A DNA stretch of 64,000 nt from Deinandra increscens subsp. villosa (taxonomy: Eukaryota; Streptophyta; Magnoliopsida; Asterales; Asteraceae): contig JBCNJP010000006.1 of assembly GCA_039602395.1 (NCBI GenBank), positions 66,902,509 through 66,966,508 of the forward strand. The letters are read 5' to 3'. Both the position numbers and the translations under genes were made by a program. Below the pieces are notes generated by a model. That model saw only the letters and a list, made by a program, of their open reading frames with translations. It was not told where the DNA came from and made no database searches. Below are positions 1-12,621 of the stretch, in pieces (position 1 is the stretch's first letter; the number at the start of each line of letters is the position of its first letter).

Positions 1-1453
1 CGTATTTTGTCACCATATATCAAATTCAACATTTTTATGAGTCTAATAATCAATTATCATGTCATGAGTCATCACACACCTGATCGAGTCACGAATCGTT
101 GGTGATTTGCCCAAAATCGATACGTACGTCAAAACCGACCAAAAATGCCTATTTTGACCTAATTTGTGCATACGTTTGAGTTACGTGACATATTTATTAT
201 CATTGTGAGTGGATTTAATGTTATGAACATGATGGGACCATTAATTGGGTGATTTGGGAGAAAACGGGACTCAAAAACATCGAAAAACGAAGAACCGAGC
301 ACGCGAATCGTGAAATCAACATTTATGAACCAGACTGCCATTCCAGGGCGGTACGCCCATAATTATCCCATTCAGGGCGGTACGCCCACGGACCTTTTTG
401 GCAGAAACCCTAAATTTCGGGTATTTAAGCATCATTAACCTCTTTAGCCCCCATTTTCCTCCCCCAAATCACTCCAAAACGACCCTAAACGGCTGGAAAC
501 CCTAGAGATCATCTTCCTTGAAGATTTGAGGTCCAAGATCAAGACTTTATTGCTTAGGATCAAGCTAGAATCATCCCTTTCGGTATGTGATCTTCAAACT
601 TTGTTGTTGCAACTTAAATCTTCTCTTCTACCCTCATCAAGATCTGAACTTTATGTGACTTTTGGCATGAATCCATGTTGTATTTGATAGATCTAGGTTT
701 AATATGAGTAAAGGTCTCACCTTTTTGCACGATTTTGCCATTTCACTTGAATCCATGATGAGATCTCTATAGATCTAGGTTTTTCAAGCAAATTGATGTA
801 TGGACCTTCATAAAAGTTGTGATTTTGATTATGGATCTGAGATTTGAACTTTATGAATCATAGGTATGATATAGATCTAGGGTGTTATTTGATAAAGATT
901 GGATTTTCGTGTGTCAAAATGACTAGATCTATGGAAAGCATGACATTTAGGGTTAGATCTAGAGATTTTCTCACCAAGATTTCATTTTTACGTTTCAAAT
1001 GGACTTGAGCTATCTCATGAATGTTGTTTAGGACCAGATCCATGTATTATGATCATCAAGGTTGGGTTTTATGTGTTAAAATAACTAGATCTCAATATGT
1101 GTGTCATCTAGGGTTAGAATTGTGTGTCATAAACTTCAAAAATGACATTTTTACCTCTTAACATGTTTAGATCTATAATATTCTTGGCATGTGAAGTTAG
1201 ATCTGTATGTAAGACTATCAAATCATGAACTATATGTGTTTAAATGTTAAAATCCACCCATGCATGCTTAGAAGGGTTTGTTTTGTGATCGAAAGTTGAG
1301 TATCATGCTAGATTTGACTAGATTCATGCAAGATTTGGCTAGGTTCATGCTAGATTCAAATAGACCTATAAAAATCCATGGTAGATTATGTTGACCTGAG
1401 CTTGTATGTTAAAATTTGATTTACCTAGATTAATTACCATGAAAGGTGACCAT

Positions 1454-1553
1454 GATGACTTATGTTTGACCATGTTGACTTATGTTTGACCATGATGACT
1501 TATGTTTGACCATGACAACCTCTGTTTGACCATGTTGACTTATGTTTGACCAT
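1454..1553 (+). repeat. 20-bp tandem repeat, five copies, inside the LTR
   Basis: Five head-to-tail copies of GATGACTTATGTTTGACCAT, with one diverged unit (GACAACCTCTGTTTGACCAT). They lie in the middle of the Tekay-like LTR. The word TTTGACC contains the W-box core TTGAC, so the array could bind WRKY factors, but that is speculation. Confidence 0.8.
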
Positions 1554-1973
1554 GTTTGACTTTCATATAAATAGTCAAATTAGGACCCTTTGACCTTACC
1601 CTTAGTTTAGGATTGGTCCCTTATCGTACGTATCACCTCACCGAACCACCAACGAGTCGTCGACTCGGTTGTGTCGTGAAGTTAATCTATTTAATCATTT
1701 AAATTAATTATTGATTTATTCTTCCTTTTATCTCGCTAGTCGTCAAGATTATCATTGAGTCTATCCTTCCTCATTTCGTGGTGTCTTTTCTCTCAAATTG
1801 TGTCTCCGTATCAGGTGAGTATTCATAGCCCCTTTTTCCTTTTTAAACTTTGGGGTGCAACATGTGTTATACAAAATCTCTAAAGTCTATATATTCAAAC
1901 TATTATGCGATATCATGTATGCTATGTGTGAATTCTATTATGTGATACTTGGTTGGATTCTACGTGTGGATAT

Positions 1974-2006
1974 TCGCTAATCGCTAATCGCTAATCGCTA
2001 ATCGCT
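1974..2006 (+). repeat. GCTAATC heptamer microsatellite
   Basis: About four perfect copies of the heptamer GCTAATC in a row, within the LTR. It has no sign of function. Confidence 0.8.
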
Positions 2007-2505
2007 TGTGTACCATTAACCATCGAGCCGTGGCAACAATGATAGATCTATTGGTTGACAACCCACTCGGCATGCTTCGCGTGTAGCGTCGGGTGATTGC
2101 TCCCTTACTTGTCTAGGGTTGGTGCACATCACTTATGACCTTGTTTACATGATTGAATGAAACTCTAGTCTCATGAATCGCTTATTTTTAAACTATGAAA
2201 TGCTTACAAACCTATGTTGACTCACCAACTATTCGTAGTTGACCTTTATTTTATACATGTTGCAGGATTTGCTGTTAGATGATGACTTCTTGCTATTGAC
2301 ACTATAGGATCGCATGTGGACCTAGTGTGACCTAATTAATTAAGTTTATTTGATTCATTGTTGTTTATTTTCATCATGTATTGTATTGATTACTTATGTT
2401 TAATGAAATGGGTTGATTAAGAATATCGCAACATTTAAATAGTGTTGTGTGCATCTGGACAATCATCGCGCCCCGACGTTTTCCGCCGTTGGTCGGGGTG
2501 TGACA

Positions 2506-2970
2506 CTCTTCACCACATCAACACAACCCACACCCTCCACATTCCAAACTCTAAATCAGCCAATCCCATCTCCACAAACATCACCACCTCCAAAAGAACC
2601 AAAGCCCACACATCATGAAACAGAACCCACATCCCAGCAACCATCAAATGTTCAACCTATCAAACTAACATTCTCTAGAAGAAAGAAGTCCGTTGTAAGA
2701 AGAAAAAGGAAGATTGTGGTGAGTGAATCAGAAGATGAGACTGAACCTTCTGATCCTCCTAACCCACCAGTTAACCCAATCAAGCCTATTGCCACTCATC
2801 CTAAAATTATAAGGATTGAGGTGCATAAAAGAGAAGACTTGCACTACTTCAACATGAGCAATGGGGAGGTGATTAAGAAGAAGAATCTGAAGTTGATAGA
2901 ATGGGATAATATGCATCAGAAAGACATCATGAGCATAGTGGGAACTGGCAACTTTGTTTACAAGTTGTAA
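2506..2970 (+). pseudogene. C-terminal fragment of the extra 3' ORF of a copia element
   Basis: The open frame runs to a stop at 2968-2970. Its first ATG (2449) belongs to the invading LTR, so only the part after 2505 is native. The peptide is rich in Pro/Thr/Gln, then has a basic cluster (RRKKSVVRRKRK, resembling a nuclear localisation signal), an acidic patch (SESEDETE), and a tail ending FVYKL. The stop lies 70 bases before a purine-rich tract (3041-3052) and an LTR start at 3053. This is the layout of an extra ORF behind pol in SIRE/Maximus-lineage copia elements. A similar ORF (Pro-rich, then basic) lies on the minus strand at 36926-37741. No known enzymatic domain is recognised. The 5' part is lost to the LTR insertion. 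Confidence 0.5.
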
Positions 2971-3040
2971 GGTTGGTGTAGAGCTCAATTCAAAGCATAA
3001 AGAAGATTCAGAGCTCATAACAGTTTTTGGTAGCAACATC

Positions 3041-3052
3041 TTAGGGGGAGAC
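3041..3052 (+). other. Polypurine tract of a copia element
   Basis: The purine run TTAGGGGGAGAC directly precedes TGTTGGGA at 3053, the expected arrangement for plus-strand priming of reverse transcription followed by the 3' LTR. Confidence 0.65.
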
Positions 3053-3640
3053 TGTTGGGAATGTTCAGCTCGGCTGCAATTCTCCAAGTCAGTATTCCGA
3101 AGGAAGTTCCTCCAAAACTTCTCTATACTAAGTAGTTCCTCCGGAACTTCTCTTAGCTTACTTCGGAAGATTGACTTTGTGCACAGATTCAAGTTCCAAG
3201 ACAGAAAGCTGACAGGAGGAGTTTACTTTATCCGTCACGCTTTATACTGTTCACCAGACAAGATCTGCTCAACTATTCATGGTGCCCATACTTGTTGGTA
3301 CAACCTATGGAGTAGATAACATTAGTTTATTTAGCCTAGTTGGCTAAAAGAAAATAAAAGAATATATTTTATTTCCTCCTTGCACTATATATATTAATTG
3401 TATTTCTCATTGTAAATCATCCGTTCATCAGCTGTTACCATTGTAAACACTTGAGAAGTAATAATATTGTAGTGCTTGGAATTTACATCTTGTGTTCATC
3501 TACTTTACTTCCTGTTTACTTGTTATCTTTACGGATCAAAACCAACTTTGCATAAACCATAAACAAGTCTGATTCCGCCTTTCTTGTTTGATACAATCAA
3601 GTAACTTGATAGGTTAACATGCATTAACCACAATCCGGAT
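3053..3640 (+). mobile_element. copia LTR fragment (3' part replaced by another element)
   Basis: Starts TGTTGGGAATG immediately after a polypurine tract, so it is the 3' LTR of the element whose ORF ends at 2970. It contains several CTCCGGAACTT/TTCGGAAG words, a TATA-like stretch near 3385 and CATTGTAAA-type sequence downstream. No TG...CA end is reached. Around 3640 the sequence passes into an inverted LTR of another family. Two ORFs read through it are not thought to be genes. Confidence 0.6.
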
Positions 3641-4134
3641 ATTCAACGATAGTGTGTGAGATGTGATGATGAGGAGGAAAGCAATAGATAGATGTGGAAA
3701 ACGATATTATCAAGAGATGAATAAACATAACCGAAAGATTACATTACCTACCCCTCTCATACTCTAGGTTCATGAACAAGTGTTCATGAACCCTCACAAC
3801 TTCAAAGACTCATGACTCTTTCACTCATACATGCATCAAGCACTCCACATGGGACGTGCTTCTATTTATACTAACATATGACCTACCAATGGGAAACAAG
3901 TAAATAACACAACTAGTGACCAGTGGCATAAATAATACAACAATAAATAATAAAGCACTAATGCCATGTCTTCGGTTAGTCACGAGTCGTTATGATCTTC
4001 ACCGTGTTGTGGAACGGTTATTAGTAAGTGGCACGTTGAGTTATTTTCGCTTCCCCTTGGAAAATACAATGATTTATTTGTTTGTAATTCGAACGATCTC
4101 ATCTAACCAAATCTCGGTGTCGGAAATCCTAACA
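3641..4134 (-). mobile_element. Old, truncated LTR of the array family
   Basis: On the minus strand this starts TGTTAGGATTTCCGA at 4134, directly after a polypurine tract read on that strand. It matches the 600-bp LTRs of the 38917-48955 array over most of its length. Shared landmarks are the GAGTTCATGAAC-type palindrome near 3770-3795, the microsatellite of TGATGATGA type near 3660 and the TCATACAT...CTAG blocks. Compared with the array LTRs, the last ~100 bases, including the TTTCTACA end, are missing. Divergence is clearly higher than among array copies, so it is an older insertion. Confidence 0.65.
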
Positions 4135-5275
4135 ATCTCCCCCTATTCTGTAGATGGAACAAACAAAGTAAGTAACTCAATGCTTGTGAAAATGGTTTCT
4201 TGTACTCTTGCAACTTAACTTCAAAATAATCTTCAAACGGTTTCAAGTCTTTCATTTAACCCCTCTCCTTTGTGAAGCTCCCCCTACGATAAAGAGATTT
4301 TCTTCTTCTAGCCTAAAACTGATAAAAAGGCCTTAAGTGCATAGGGTGTTTATCAACTCAACACGAATCACTACTTCAAGGATTCAATCTCCTCAAGTGT
4401 GCCAATTCTTTTTGGAGATAAACAAGACAAAGGATCAAGGATAAATTGGAGACCTAATTCCATAATTCAACCATCTTGAAAATACTTGGCAAAAATACCG
4501 AACCGGTGTGTTTTACATAGAAAATACCACTTTTCCTTAAACAAGTTCCTAATCCCTTTTTACAACTAGAAACATTGCCTTCAACTTTTACCACAATATG
4601 GCTCGAGGACTCTTCAAAGGCATGCACAAAGTCTCATCAAATACTCCCCCCTAGACTTTTACATTCACTAGTAAAGAATCTATAGCATGTTCTTGACTTG
4701 CTATGTCTTCTTGTTGTATCAAATTAATAAACCTAACAGTAGCAAATTCACATCACAAATATTGCCTTGCAAATATCAACCAATTTAAAAACTTCTAAAA
4801 CCCAAACAGTGCCAAAACCCATTCTTCAACAATTCAACCAAAACTTGTACACAAACCCCAAATCATTTTCACTTCATAACACGTTTGCTATAGCGAAGAA
4901 AATCTGATACGGAAGTATAGTTTAGATATACCTGAAATGCGAGAAACATCGGGTTCTCGAGATTGCTCAAAACTGTTGGAAATAGAGGAGTTGATATGGA
5001 TCCTTGCAGCTTTGACGGTTGCTTCGGGTGGATATAACAGAAAATAATCATTCAAACCCGTTTTTCCGGCGAGCTGAAATTCCGGTCAGTGGCGATTCCG
5101 GTGACTGAAACTCAACCAAACAGCATCTCCGGTGACCTGGGAATTCGAAGCAAAATTCTGATCGTCAAGGTTAGATGGAATTCGAAGCGTGGACCGGAGT
5201 TTAACTAGGAATGGGAAGATCAGATGATGAGGAAATATCCTAACTTGTTTAGACAGCCTGTGCCGATGACCGGGG
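4135..5275 (-). mobile_element. Internal region of the old array-family copy
   Basis: Begins, on the minus strand, with the polypurine tract (plus-strand ATCTCCCCCTA, 4135-4145). It shares landmarks with the array internal regions: TTTGTGAAGCTCCCCCTACGA (4270s), CATAATTCAACC...CTTGAAAATACTTG (4460s) and GGACTCTTCAAA (4610s). From about 4870 the content departs from the array copies and is rich in TCCGG words. No gag, protease, integrase or reverse transcriptase is visible in any frame, which matches the noncoding character of the array copies. Confidence 0.55.
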
Positions 5276-5280
5276 TTACT

Positions 5281-5657
5281 CCTTAAATTTCGGGACGAAA
5301 TTTCTCTAAACGAGGGGATGATGTGATAACCTAAAAACTTAGGTGTGATAACATGAAAACCTAGGTGTGATAACCTGGAAACTTAGATGTGATGAACTGA
5401 AAACTTATGTTATAACTTGAAAAACTTTTGTGAGAATCTGAAAACTTTTATCTTTTACTATTGAGTAAACTGATAAACTTTGATCTCTACTGTTGAGTAG
5501 AGCGTGAAATATTATTTTACTGTTGAGTAAAATGTTGTAACTTGATTTCTCACTACTTGCAATGGGGTTGCGATCTTAAAACGTGTGGAACTTACACGCT
5601 TAGCAAAAGGGTTGCGATCTTAATTTTTGGGACGAAAATTCTTTAACGAGGGAAGGA
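5281..5657 (+). mobile_element. Two successive Tekay-like 3' tails with short repeats
   Basis: Two copies of the same retrotransposon 3' tail occur: GGGACGAAATTTCTCTAAAC near 5290-5309 and GGGACGAAAATTCTTTAAC near 5629-5647. Each is followed by a GGGRNGATGTGA junction. The first is followed at about 5321 by TGTGATAACC, an LTR start, and then by degenerate copies of an AAACTTAGGTGTGATAAC-like unit. The second abuts the full LTR at 5658. This looks like one element inserted in, or recombined with, the tail of another. Confidence 0.5.
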
Positions 5658-8015
5658 TGTGACATTCTGGCCCTTCGGGTGGGACCCGAGCCTTAGAAAC
5701 AAATAAAAACTGATAAAATCGCCAAATCGGGAATCGCGTATATAGGCGTAGTATGTCAATTATGGTATTAGAGGAGTCTAGTAGCCTTAAAACAATTCAC
5801 AAACATCACACACAAGTCGAGTCTCGAAACATTGGTGATAAACTGAAAACTGCTAAATATCATAAATTATGTGCAAACTGATATGTGAATTTAATTGTAT
5901 GATCGTAAATCATTATGTAGCAAGTTGATATTTGATTTTATTCGTTTTGATGTGATAAAAATGATGGTGAATTGAAAATGGGAGAAAAAGTTGCAAACCG
6001 TGACCAAAAACACGAAAAACGAACAAAACGGGTTGCGGTCAACAAAAGTCAACAAGGCTGCCAGACAAGAGGCTCTAGGCGTATCGCCTAGAGCATATGC
6101 TCCCTGTAAGCGATACACATAAAACCTGTTTTTCAGCAAAACCCTAATTTCCATATTTAAGCAACATTAGCCACCACCATTTCATTCTCATTAGACGTCA
6201 TATCAGCCCTATTTACGACTCTTATCATCCTCCCACTCATTTCTCATCAAGATACAAGCTTTCTTTCAAGTTTCAAGCCCCGATTTCATCCTTTCTCATC
6301 CTACATCTTTCAGTATGTGTTTTGCCTTGTTTTGCTTGTGTTAAAGATGTCAAGATTCATGCTTTATGTTAGGTTTAGATCTAATCTATGTTGATTTGAT
6401 GATATATCAAGTGTAGATCTAGTGTTTATTATGATAAAGATTGCATCTTTGTGTAAAAAATGAGGCTTTTGTGCATGATATGATGATACATGCTAGATCT
6501 AGGGTTTTTTATGAGCAAACATGCACGCTTGTGAATAAAGCTTGATGATTTGTGTTAGATCTATGTTGTAATGACTTGATAATGATAGATCTAGGGTTGA
6601 TGTGCAATAACGTTGCTAACTTTACATGAGATCTATGATGGAAATTTGATTTCGGTTGTCATGCATGCTAGATCTTGAATAAAGGCACATGATTTGTGTT
6701 AGATTTACTATGAGGTTGATCGATCTAGGTTAATGGATGCATGATGGTGTATAAAGTTGTAAACTTGAGGTTCAAATGCATGTAGATTATTTTATAAAAT
6801 TTATTTACATGAAAATATGGTGAAAATGACCTATTAGGGCAAGATAGCATTCATGCATGTGGTAAGGAATCTTTGGCATGGCTTGAAATATGCTAAATGA
6901 TGATCTATGTGATTTTCATGAGGTGATGATGATGTATAATCATGAAATTAGCCTATATGTGGTAAATATATATTTATTGGAAAATAAATAAATTAGAGAA
7001 ATGCATGAATATGAACATGAGATTACTTGGCTATGTGTTTGCATGTCATAAGTCAAATTGATTATGAGTTATATGAGTGTACAAGTCCTAAGTCTCCTAC
7101 CTCGGTGGGAATGACAAGACTTTGTGTGATTGCCCTGTCGATCGTACATCGTATACACGGGATAATGTCGTAAGTCATTGTGACGCGTTATGTTTGTCAT
7201 AGTACAATGTGTTGTATGTGTGATACATGTTAGGTTATGTATAGAAAACCTAAATTCAATCACCAATGTGTATTTGAGTCCACTTGTCTATTATCCGCGT
7301 GTTGTCGGGACGATTGGTCAAATTTAGTCAACACTCACACGATTGCGTGTCATAGGTAGAGTCTAGGAGAGATTCACCTACTCTATCCAAGCATTTACAA
7401 TTTGGAATCATTTGCACCCTAAGGTGAGTTCATATCCCACTTTTTAACTGTTTACACTTTTGAGGGAGAAGACATACGGTAACTGTTTTATAACTTATCT
7501 TGATGATTTATACCAACACTTTATAAACCATGGCTGAATCGTTTGCTGAAAGTCCTTCCACAAGGTGAACCATGAATAATTATTAAGGGGGAATTATAAG
7601 GTAGATCTACTGGGTCTCACAAACCCTACTCGACCGCCAGGGGTGGGGCGGGTATTATATTGTCTCTAGCTCTGTCATTACTCGCAAACAGTATGACTGG
7701 AAGGCAAAGTAGCTATCAGTAATGGTGTCATGAATCCTATGGTGTTATAAAAATCTTATGGGCTAGCTACCCACGAGTATAAATATCAGCTCGCTTTTCC
7801 AGGGTGGAGTCCGCAATGATTATTGAAACTTGATGAAAATGCTTCCGCACTGTTTTTAATTAACATATTACCCTGATAAACTGTAATTTTTAGAAAACTT
7901 GAACTAGTGTTGAGTCGAGCATATAGATGTTCCAAGTGTCTGACGACTCGGATCCTGGTCATGTCGCGCCATCGGTTCGCGGGTATTACGCGGGCGGTTT
8001 CCCGGGGGTGTGACA
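5658..8015 (+). mobile_element. Tekay-like Ty3/gypsy LTR (2.36 kb)
   Basis: Runs from TGTGACATTCTGGCCC, directly after a retrotransposon 3' tail, to GGGGGTGTGACA at 8015. Inside are many AGATCTA words, a GGTAGATCTACTGGGTCTCAC block (7590s) shared in inverted form with 17290-17370, and a GTGAGTTCATATCCCACTTTTTAA block near 7420 typical of the LTR 3' half. There are no convincing ORFs. No internal region follows on the right, so it is a solo or right-truncated LTR. A 5-bp target duplication cannot be confirmed because the left side still carries internal sequence. Confidence 0.65.
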
Positions 8016-8020
8016 TATTA

Positions 8021-8170
8021 TGACGTGCTCATTTTTATCTACATGCCAATATATTCTTTTTAAAACATAGTCCATTTGAATTTGTTTCGATACGTTTTGA
8101 TATAAGTTTCACCCAACTCCGTTTTGAGAAAAAAAAATATGACGGTATGTAGATAAAAATGAGCACGTCA
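8021..8170. mobile_element. 150-bp foldback MITE
   Basis: The left arm TGACGTGCTCATTTTTATCT... (8021-8046) and right arm (8145-8170) are near-perfect inverted repeats of about 26 bp around a ~100-bp A+T-rich centre. It lies right beside the Tekay-like LTR end. No target duplication is clear, and the superfamily is unassigned. Confidence 0.6.
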
Positions 8171-8492
8171 CAACGTCATAATCATAATTTTATAAAACAT
8201 TATATTTTAAAAGTTATAAAAGATGAACAAAAGTTAACCAAAACTAGTTAAAAGGATAAAATATTATTAAAACTTAAAATTTTGAAGAAAAAATAAACGT
8301 TCGAATCGACCTCATTACATACTCGATTTTTTTTACGTGGTATTTCTTGATTGGTTTACAAAATGTGTAATTGACTTTTTATTTGTGGTCGAAACAATCA
8401 TCGTTTATGGTCGATTAGAGCTTAAAACAATTAACATCTTGAGGATTGACTTCTCAATAAACAAAATACAGAGGAATAAAATGTTAATATGG

Positions 8493-8616
8493 ACATTCTA
8501 AGAATTTTCCATAGAAAATTTATAGTCCCGCCCGTACTTGAGGGGCAACTTATAACATTCTAAGAATTTTCCATAGAAAATTTATAGTCCGGCCCGTACT
8601 TGAGGGGCAACTTATA
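8493..8616 (+). repeat. 62-bp tandem duplication upstream of the receptor kinase
   Basis: Two adjacent 62-bp copies (8493-8554 and 8555-8616) start ACATTCTAAGAATTTTCC and differ at one visible base (TCCCGCCC versus TCCGGCCC). Behind them a diverged ~118-bp duplication (GCTATTGGTCCATATTT near 8622, GCTATTGGTCAATGTTT near 8741) continues towards the gene. They sit 400-530 bp before the ATG, inside the likely promoter. Confidence 0.75.
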
Positions 8617-9025
8617 GTGTCGCTATTGGTCCATATTTCTTTTTAAATAGTTTTTTTTCTACCTTTTAATTTTATTTTGTTTTTCATAATTGTACAATGA
8701 CATTTGTGATGGGTAAAAGATAAGTGATACCCCGTCGACGCTATTGGTCAATGTTTGTTTTTAAATATCCTTTAATTTTCTAATTATTCTAGATTTTTTG
8801 TAGTTTTACAATCACATTTTTGTTGATAATTGGTCAAAAGATATCTATTGATAATAACCATGACAGGCTAAAAGTAACTCAACGTTCCCTTTCAAAATAA
8901 AGACAATACTTCATGATGGAGACCACCTTCCAGCTGGAATCAAACTTCCACAAAAAAACTGGCATTATTTAAGTTCTTAGACGTACATGTTAATGTTAAT
9001 TTAGGAAAGAAGAATTAGCAAGAAG

Positions 9026-12000
9026 ATGAAATTCATTTTTGGCTTCCTTCTACTTTATGCATCAATAATGACTCCTTCTCATGTTGCAGACATCATAACC
9101 TCCAACCAAATCCTTACATATAACGAAACCATTATTTCACCACTTGAAACCTTTGAACTTGGTTTCTTTAACCCCGGTAACACAATGAACCATTATGTCG
9201 GAATATGGTACAAAAATATATCTATTAGAACCATTGTATGGGTGGCCAACAGGAATGCACCACTCAAACATACATCTGGGGAGCTTACTCTCACCCTTCA
9301 TGGAGTTTTACTTCTCCGAGATGCCGCCAACGGCTCTATAGTATGGTCCTCATCGAACTCTTCAGCCAGGAATCCGATCGGTAAGCTTCTAGATACAGGC
9401 AACTTTATAATCTATGAAAAAGGTGACAACATGAATCAAGAGGATCCCATATGGCAGAGTTTCGACTTTCCAACAGACACTTTACTCCCTGGAATGAAAC
9501 ATGGCAAGAATTTGGTTACCGGGAATGATAGACACCTCGTGTCGTGGAAATCTGCCGATGATCCGGCCTCCGGTGAGTTTTCTGAGTGGATAGATACCAA
9601 AGGATACCCACAACAAATTATAAGGGAAGGTAAGGAAATAATATTCCGTGGAGGTCCATGGAATGGTGTCTGGTTTTCTGGAGTTCCTAGTTTGGAAGTG
9701 AACCGGGTTTTCAACTTCACATTTGTTCTTAATGAAAGAGAAATTTATTTCCAATTTAATCAAGTAAATACTCCCAATATACTTCCATATTTGATGAGAT
9801 TAGTATTACAGCCAAATGGTCTCTTGGAGAGCTCATTTTGGAATAATGACAAAAAACAAAGATGGACCCCTTATACGACCCAACAACTCGATCGATGTGA
9901 TCAATACGCGGTGTGTGGGCCATTTGGGATCTGTGATAATAATAACGCCCAATTTTGTATGTGTTTGAAGGGGTTTGAACCAACATCTCCCGATCAGTGG
10001 AGAATTACAGAGTGGTCACAAGGGTGTCAACATACAATCCCATTGGATTGTAATCCTGAGGAAGGGTTCAAGAAATATTCAAATTTGAAGTTACCTGACA
10101 CTCAGGAGTCATGGTATAACCAGACCATGACCCTTGTAGAATGTGAGAAGATGTGTAGAAGTAATTGTTCGTGTACTGCTTACACAAACTCGAATATCTC
10201 AGGGACTGGGAGTGGTTGCTTGCTATGGTTCGGTGCCCTAATTGATATCAGAACATTTGCTGAAAATGAGGACACTCTTTATATACGATTGTCAGCTTCT
10301 GAGTTAGGTAATTCAAAAACAGCTGTCTCATTCTCATTACTTCATAATTATATGTCTAAATGGTGGCTTATATACAGACTCGATAGAAGATACTAGAAGT
10401 TGGAGTGTTGGGGAAAGAGTACGGATTATTGTGCCCATAACTTTTACAGTTTTGGTCACAATAGTTTTAATATGCTTATTTTATCTTTTCTATAAAAAGA
10501 AGCAACAACAAGAAGGTATTTCTCTACTTAATTTATCAACCGAACGTTCGTTTAAGAAGATGTGGTTTTCTTTACAAAGTTGTAGTTACTCGCTTCACAG
10601 GGACACCGAGAAACAAATTGGGGCGTGATCCTAAAAACATAAGTGGTGATGAAGATCTAGAGCTACCACTGTTTGGCTTGGCTACATTACTGAAAGCTAC
10701 CAACAACTTTTCAATAAATAACAAACTTGGAGAGGGTGGTTTTGGACCCGTTTACAAGGTATTATATTATGTTATATGACTTCTTGTCCTTCTATATTAT
10801 CCATATGGTGTTCACCTGTTACTATAACATGATTCATAACTTATGTCAAGAATACTTGGGATTAGAATTGTTGTAACATACTTCTGTGAGACAAATTTGT
10901 TTCTTGAGAAAAAAGTTGTGGGATTATCCAAAACTGCTACTACATTGTGGTCATGGAAAAGGCCAGTCACATTGTCAAAATGAAGCACATACACACATGA
11001 GTTTTTAATCCTTTCTTGTTTGGTTTATGCTCTGTGTGATTGGTGATCAAGACAAAAATTGGTGTAAGAAATAAAACAAAAAACATGCATGTAAGATGTA
11101 TAAAAGGATTCTTGTGTGATACCTTAAAACGTTATGTGTCAGGGTGTACTGGATGACAAGAAGGAAATAGCAGTGAAGCGACTAGCAAAAACATCCAGTC
11201 AAGGACTTGTCGAGTTCAAGAATGAAGTCATCTTGATATCTAAATTACAACATCGCAATCTTGTAAAGCTCTTGGGCTGCTGCATAGAGGAAGATGAAAA
11301 GATGTTGGTTTATGAATACATGTCAAACAAAGGCCTTGATTCCATTATATTTGGTAAGTGAAATTATAAGAAAAAATTTTGAATGGTATCAAATGACCAC
11401 GACTAAACTAACATAGTATCTATTCCTAGATAAAACTCGAAGCAAACTTCTTGATTGGAGTGCACGTTATAGCATTATCGATGGAATTGCTCGTGGACTT
11501 CTTTATCTTCACCAGGATTCTCGGCTTAGAATCATACATAGAGATCTCAAGGTGAGTAATATTTTGCTTGACACAGATATGAACCCGAAGATATCGGATT
11601 TTGGCATGGCTAGAACATTTGGAGGAAATCAGATAGAGGCAAACACAAATAGAGTGGTTGGAACATAGTGAGATTCATCTACTTAAACCTCCTTCAATTT
11701 ATTTAGTTGATTACTAACATAAACTTTATTCCTCATAGTGGATACATGGCACCAGAGTATGCAGGAGATGGTATTTTTTCGATAAAATCAGACGTATATA
11801 GCTTCGGCGTGTTAGTACTGGAAATTGTGTGTGGGAAGAAAAACAGAGGTTTTATTGATAAAGAACACAACAACAACCTTATTGGACATGTAAGTTTGGT
11901 CTTTGAAATTTTGTAAGTACAACTTCTATGTAAGAGTAAAAGTTTTTGGCCCTTTTTTGGTTATACATCAATGCTTTCACCAACTGAAGGCTAAACATCT

Positions 12001-12480
12001 TACAAAAAATATTGATAAAGAAAATCTCAATCTATAACAAAAATAATTTAAAGTGAGATCTACATGTTGACTTATGACCTCAAGTGCTGATAACAAGGTT
12101 GCTCCCTTATTCAATTTGCCCTTCAAAGCAACATGCCAACAAAACATAACACTTTTAGTCTTTTCTCATAACAGGCATGGGGACTTCATAACGAGGGCAA
12201 ATCCTTACAACTAGTTCACAAGTGCCTAGTAGAATCAATCAATGTATCTCAGGTTCAACGATCTATTCATGTTGGTTTGTTGTGCGTTCAACGGTACCCA
12301 GAAGATAGACCGACTATGACTTCTGTGATCATGATGTTAGGGAGTGAGGGTCCATTACCTGCACCTAAAGAACCCGGATTTTACATTGGAATAACTAAGA
12401 AAGATGCTATAGAATCTTCAAGCTCATATGGAACAAATTCTAACAATGAAGTAACCATTTCAATGATAAATGGTAGATAA
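9026..12480 (+). CDS. G-type lectin S-receptor-like serine/threonine kinase, 7 exons
   Basis: Plasma-membrane receptor kinase. Exons: 9026-10307, 10378-10515, 10601-10758, 11143-11353, 11430-11667, 11739-11889, 12175-12480; all introns are GT-AG and the joined frame is open for 827 aa. Signal peptide ~1-20; bulb-type lectin domain ~25-145; S-locus glycoprotein region ~190-310 with an EGF-like Cys cluster near 290-320 (CDQYAVCGPFGIC); PAN/apple domain ~341-421; one membrane helix ~444-466 followed by KKK; kinase domain from ~510. Kinase motifs seen: GEGGFG (517-522), catalytic Lys538 (AVK), HRDLK (633-637, Asp635), DFG (653-655), and APE before the helical lobe. The C-tail has the family's GPLPAPKEPGF motif. 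Seven exons is the usual structure and ~800-850 aa the usual length, so the gene looks intact. Ligand and pathway cannot be read from sequence; relatives act in immunity and self-incompatibility-type signalling. The ATG at 9026 is chosen because it opens directly into the signal peptide. Confidence 0.92.
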
Positions 12481-12621
12481 GTGTGAACGATGTTTGTATT
12501 TGATTAAAAATATGAGAAAATTTAATGTTCATGTGCGTGTCTATATTGAATCTTAGGTTAAACAAACATTGTGATGAATTTATCTTATAATTCATACTTC
12601 AGACTTGATGTGCCTTGTAAT

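Larger units (their letters stand above)
1..2505 (+). mobile_element. Tekay-like Ty3/gypsy LTR, 5' end outside window
   Basis: The segment ends in GGGGTGTGACA, the same terminus seen at 8015 and, inverted, at 16609. Its last 500 bases share landmarks with the LTR at 49135-52186: a GATCTRTNGGTTGA block, a TACATGTTRCAGG block and a TTGGACCTAGT-type block. No gene is visible. At 2506 the sequence changes abruptly into copia ORF sequence, so this LTR appears to sit inside an older copia element. The left end, its target duplication and any internal region lie outside the window. The Tekay/chromovirus label rests on the polypurine-tract context of the related copies (GGACGAAATT...GGGRAGGA before TGTGA) and is an inference. 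Confidence 0.6.

Noticed and set aside
2728..3192. 154-aa minus-strand ORF
   Set aside because: Antisense shadow of the copia ORF and LTR on the plus strand.
8493..8616. Direct repeats as a CRISPR array
   Set aside because: Only two adjacent copies without spacers, in a plant nuclear region; a simple tandem duplication.
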